Part shown: positions 24,302 to 24,420 of the stretch, piece by piece
Position numbering within the stretch: position 1 is the stretch's first letter
Layout of the letters: the number at the start of each line of letters is the position of its first letter
Source: REDI01 sp038123735
Lineage (GTDB): Bacteria > Myxococcota_A > UBA796 > GCA-2862545
NCBI GenBank assembly: GCA_038123735.1
Contig: JAYPAP010000045.1
Span: 1 to 24,420 of the forward strand
DNA: 24,420 nucleotides
Direction of reading: 5' to 3'
Notes under the pieces: generated by a model
Told to the model about the DNA's origin: nothing
The model's input: the letters and a program-made list of their open reading frames with translations, nothing else
Database searches by the model: none
Position numbers and translations under genes: made by a program

Positions 24302-24420
24302 CTAAGCCTCGGTTGTTGACGCGTCTGTCGTCTTCTTCGCAGCGGTTGTTCTCTTGGCCGGCGCTTTCTTCGCGGCGGTCGTCTTCTTCGCGGCGGTCGT
24401 CTTCTTCGCGGCGGTCGTCT
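24302..24420 (-). CDS. Lys/Ala/Thr-repeat tail of a partial gene (histone H1-like tail)
   Basis: The last 39 full codons of a gene whose start lies beyond the window edge. They encode repeats of TTAAKK, then APAKR, TTAAKKTTDASTTEA and TAG (24302-24304). Such basic Lys/Ala/Pro-rich tails occur in bacterial histone H1-like proteins and as nucleic-acid-binding C-termini of other proteins (for example topoisomerase I or phasins), so the product cannot be named from the tail alone. The stop is 4 bases before the GTG of the zinc-hydrolase fusion, so the two are probably one transcript. Confidence 0.75.
   Translation of the reverse strand, partial: TTAAKKTTAAKKTTAAKKAPAKRTTAAKKTTDASTTEA
24371..24420. 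repeat. 18-base tandem repeat coding for KKTTAA
   Basis: Nearly three identical copies of CGCGGCGGTCGTCTTCTT (period 18; starts 24371, 24389, 24407, the last cut by the window edge) encode the Lys-Lys-Thr-Thr-Ala-Ala units. The identity at base level points to recent unit duplication; copy number may vary and assemblies may collapse it. Confidence 0.9.

Noticed and set aside
24371..24420. Tandem repeat as a possible CRISPR or non-coding array
   Set aside because: Units are adjacent without spacers, 18 bases long and in frame, coding for KKTTAA; this is a protein repeat.

Overview
The window looks like a chromosomal segment of a moderately GC-rich Gram-negative bacterium, most likely Myxococcota/Bradymonadota or a related former deltaproteobacterial lineage. 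The reasons are the gene set (BamA, OmpH/Skp and LolCD give an LPS-type outer membrane), a lipoprotein with the Myxococcus-type Cys-rich CGDG..CDDG repeat next to thrombospondin type 3 repeats, a membrane FHA protein, and a myxobacterial-style MqnD-like protein. Two 10-N runs show that this is a gapped draft or metagenome assembly. Coding density is very high and no gene-free stretch exceeds about 100 bases. I see no tRNA, rRNA, CRISPR array, insertion sequence or prophage gene.

Region 1 (1-17061, minus strand; transcription runs from high to low coordinates) is a long co-directional block. In order of transcription: a Cys-rich/TSP3 lipoprotein, a divergent EF-G paralogue, phoH, a PgpH-type 7TM-HD phosphodiesterase, ybeY, prfB (with its programmed +1 frameshift), a small lipoprotein, an acidic protein of unknown function, lysS, lolC/E, lolD, bamA and ompH (cut by the window edge). 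It combines the conserved phoH-pgpH-ybeY RNA/ribosome-maturation cluster, translation genes (prfB, lysS) and outer-membrane biogenesis genes (Lol lipoprotein export, BAM assembly and its periplasmic chaperone). Four junctions are ATGA stop/start overlaps, so much of the block is probably translationally coupled.

Region 2 (about 17090-21257) is mosaic in orientation: a plus-strand membrane-anchored FHA protein divergent from the Cys-rich lipoprotein, a minus-strand BtpA-family TIM barrel, then a plus-strand pair (MqnD-like protein broken by the two assembly gaps, and a protein resembling DUF1819/BrxA), then a minus-strand TerB-like protein. Convergent neighbours overlap at their 3' ends.

Region 3 (21343-24420, minus strand) holds a 984-residue protein whose first third is an intact aspartoacylase/succinylglutamate desuccinylase-type zinc hydrolase and whose last ~650 residues I do not recognise. 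It is preceded by the 3' end of a gene ending in a Lys/Ala/Thr repeat tail of the histone H1-like type.

The best candidates for undescribed biology are the zinc-hydrolase fusion, the EF-G paralogue that has lost key GTPase and decoding-loop residues, and the orphan BrxA-like protein beside the MqnD-like gene. No complete new multi-gene defence or mobile system is visible.
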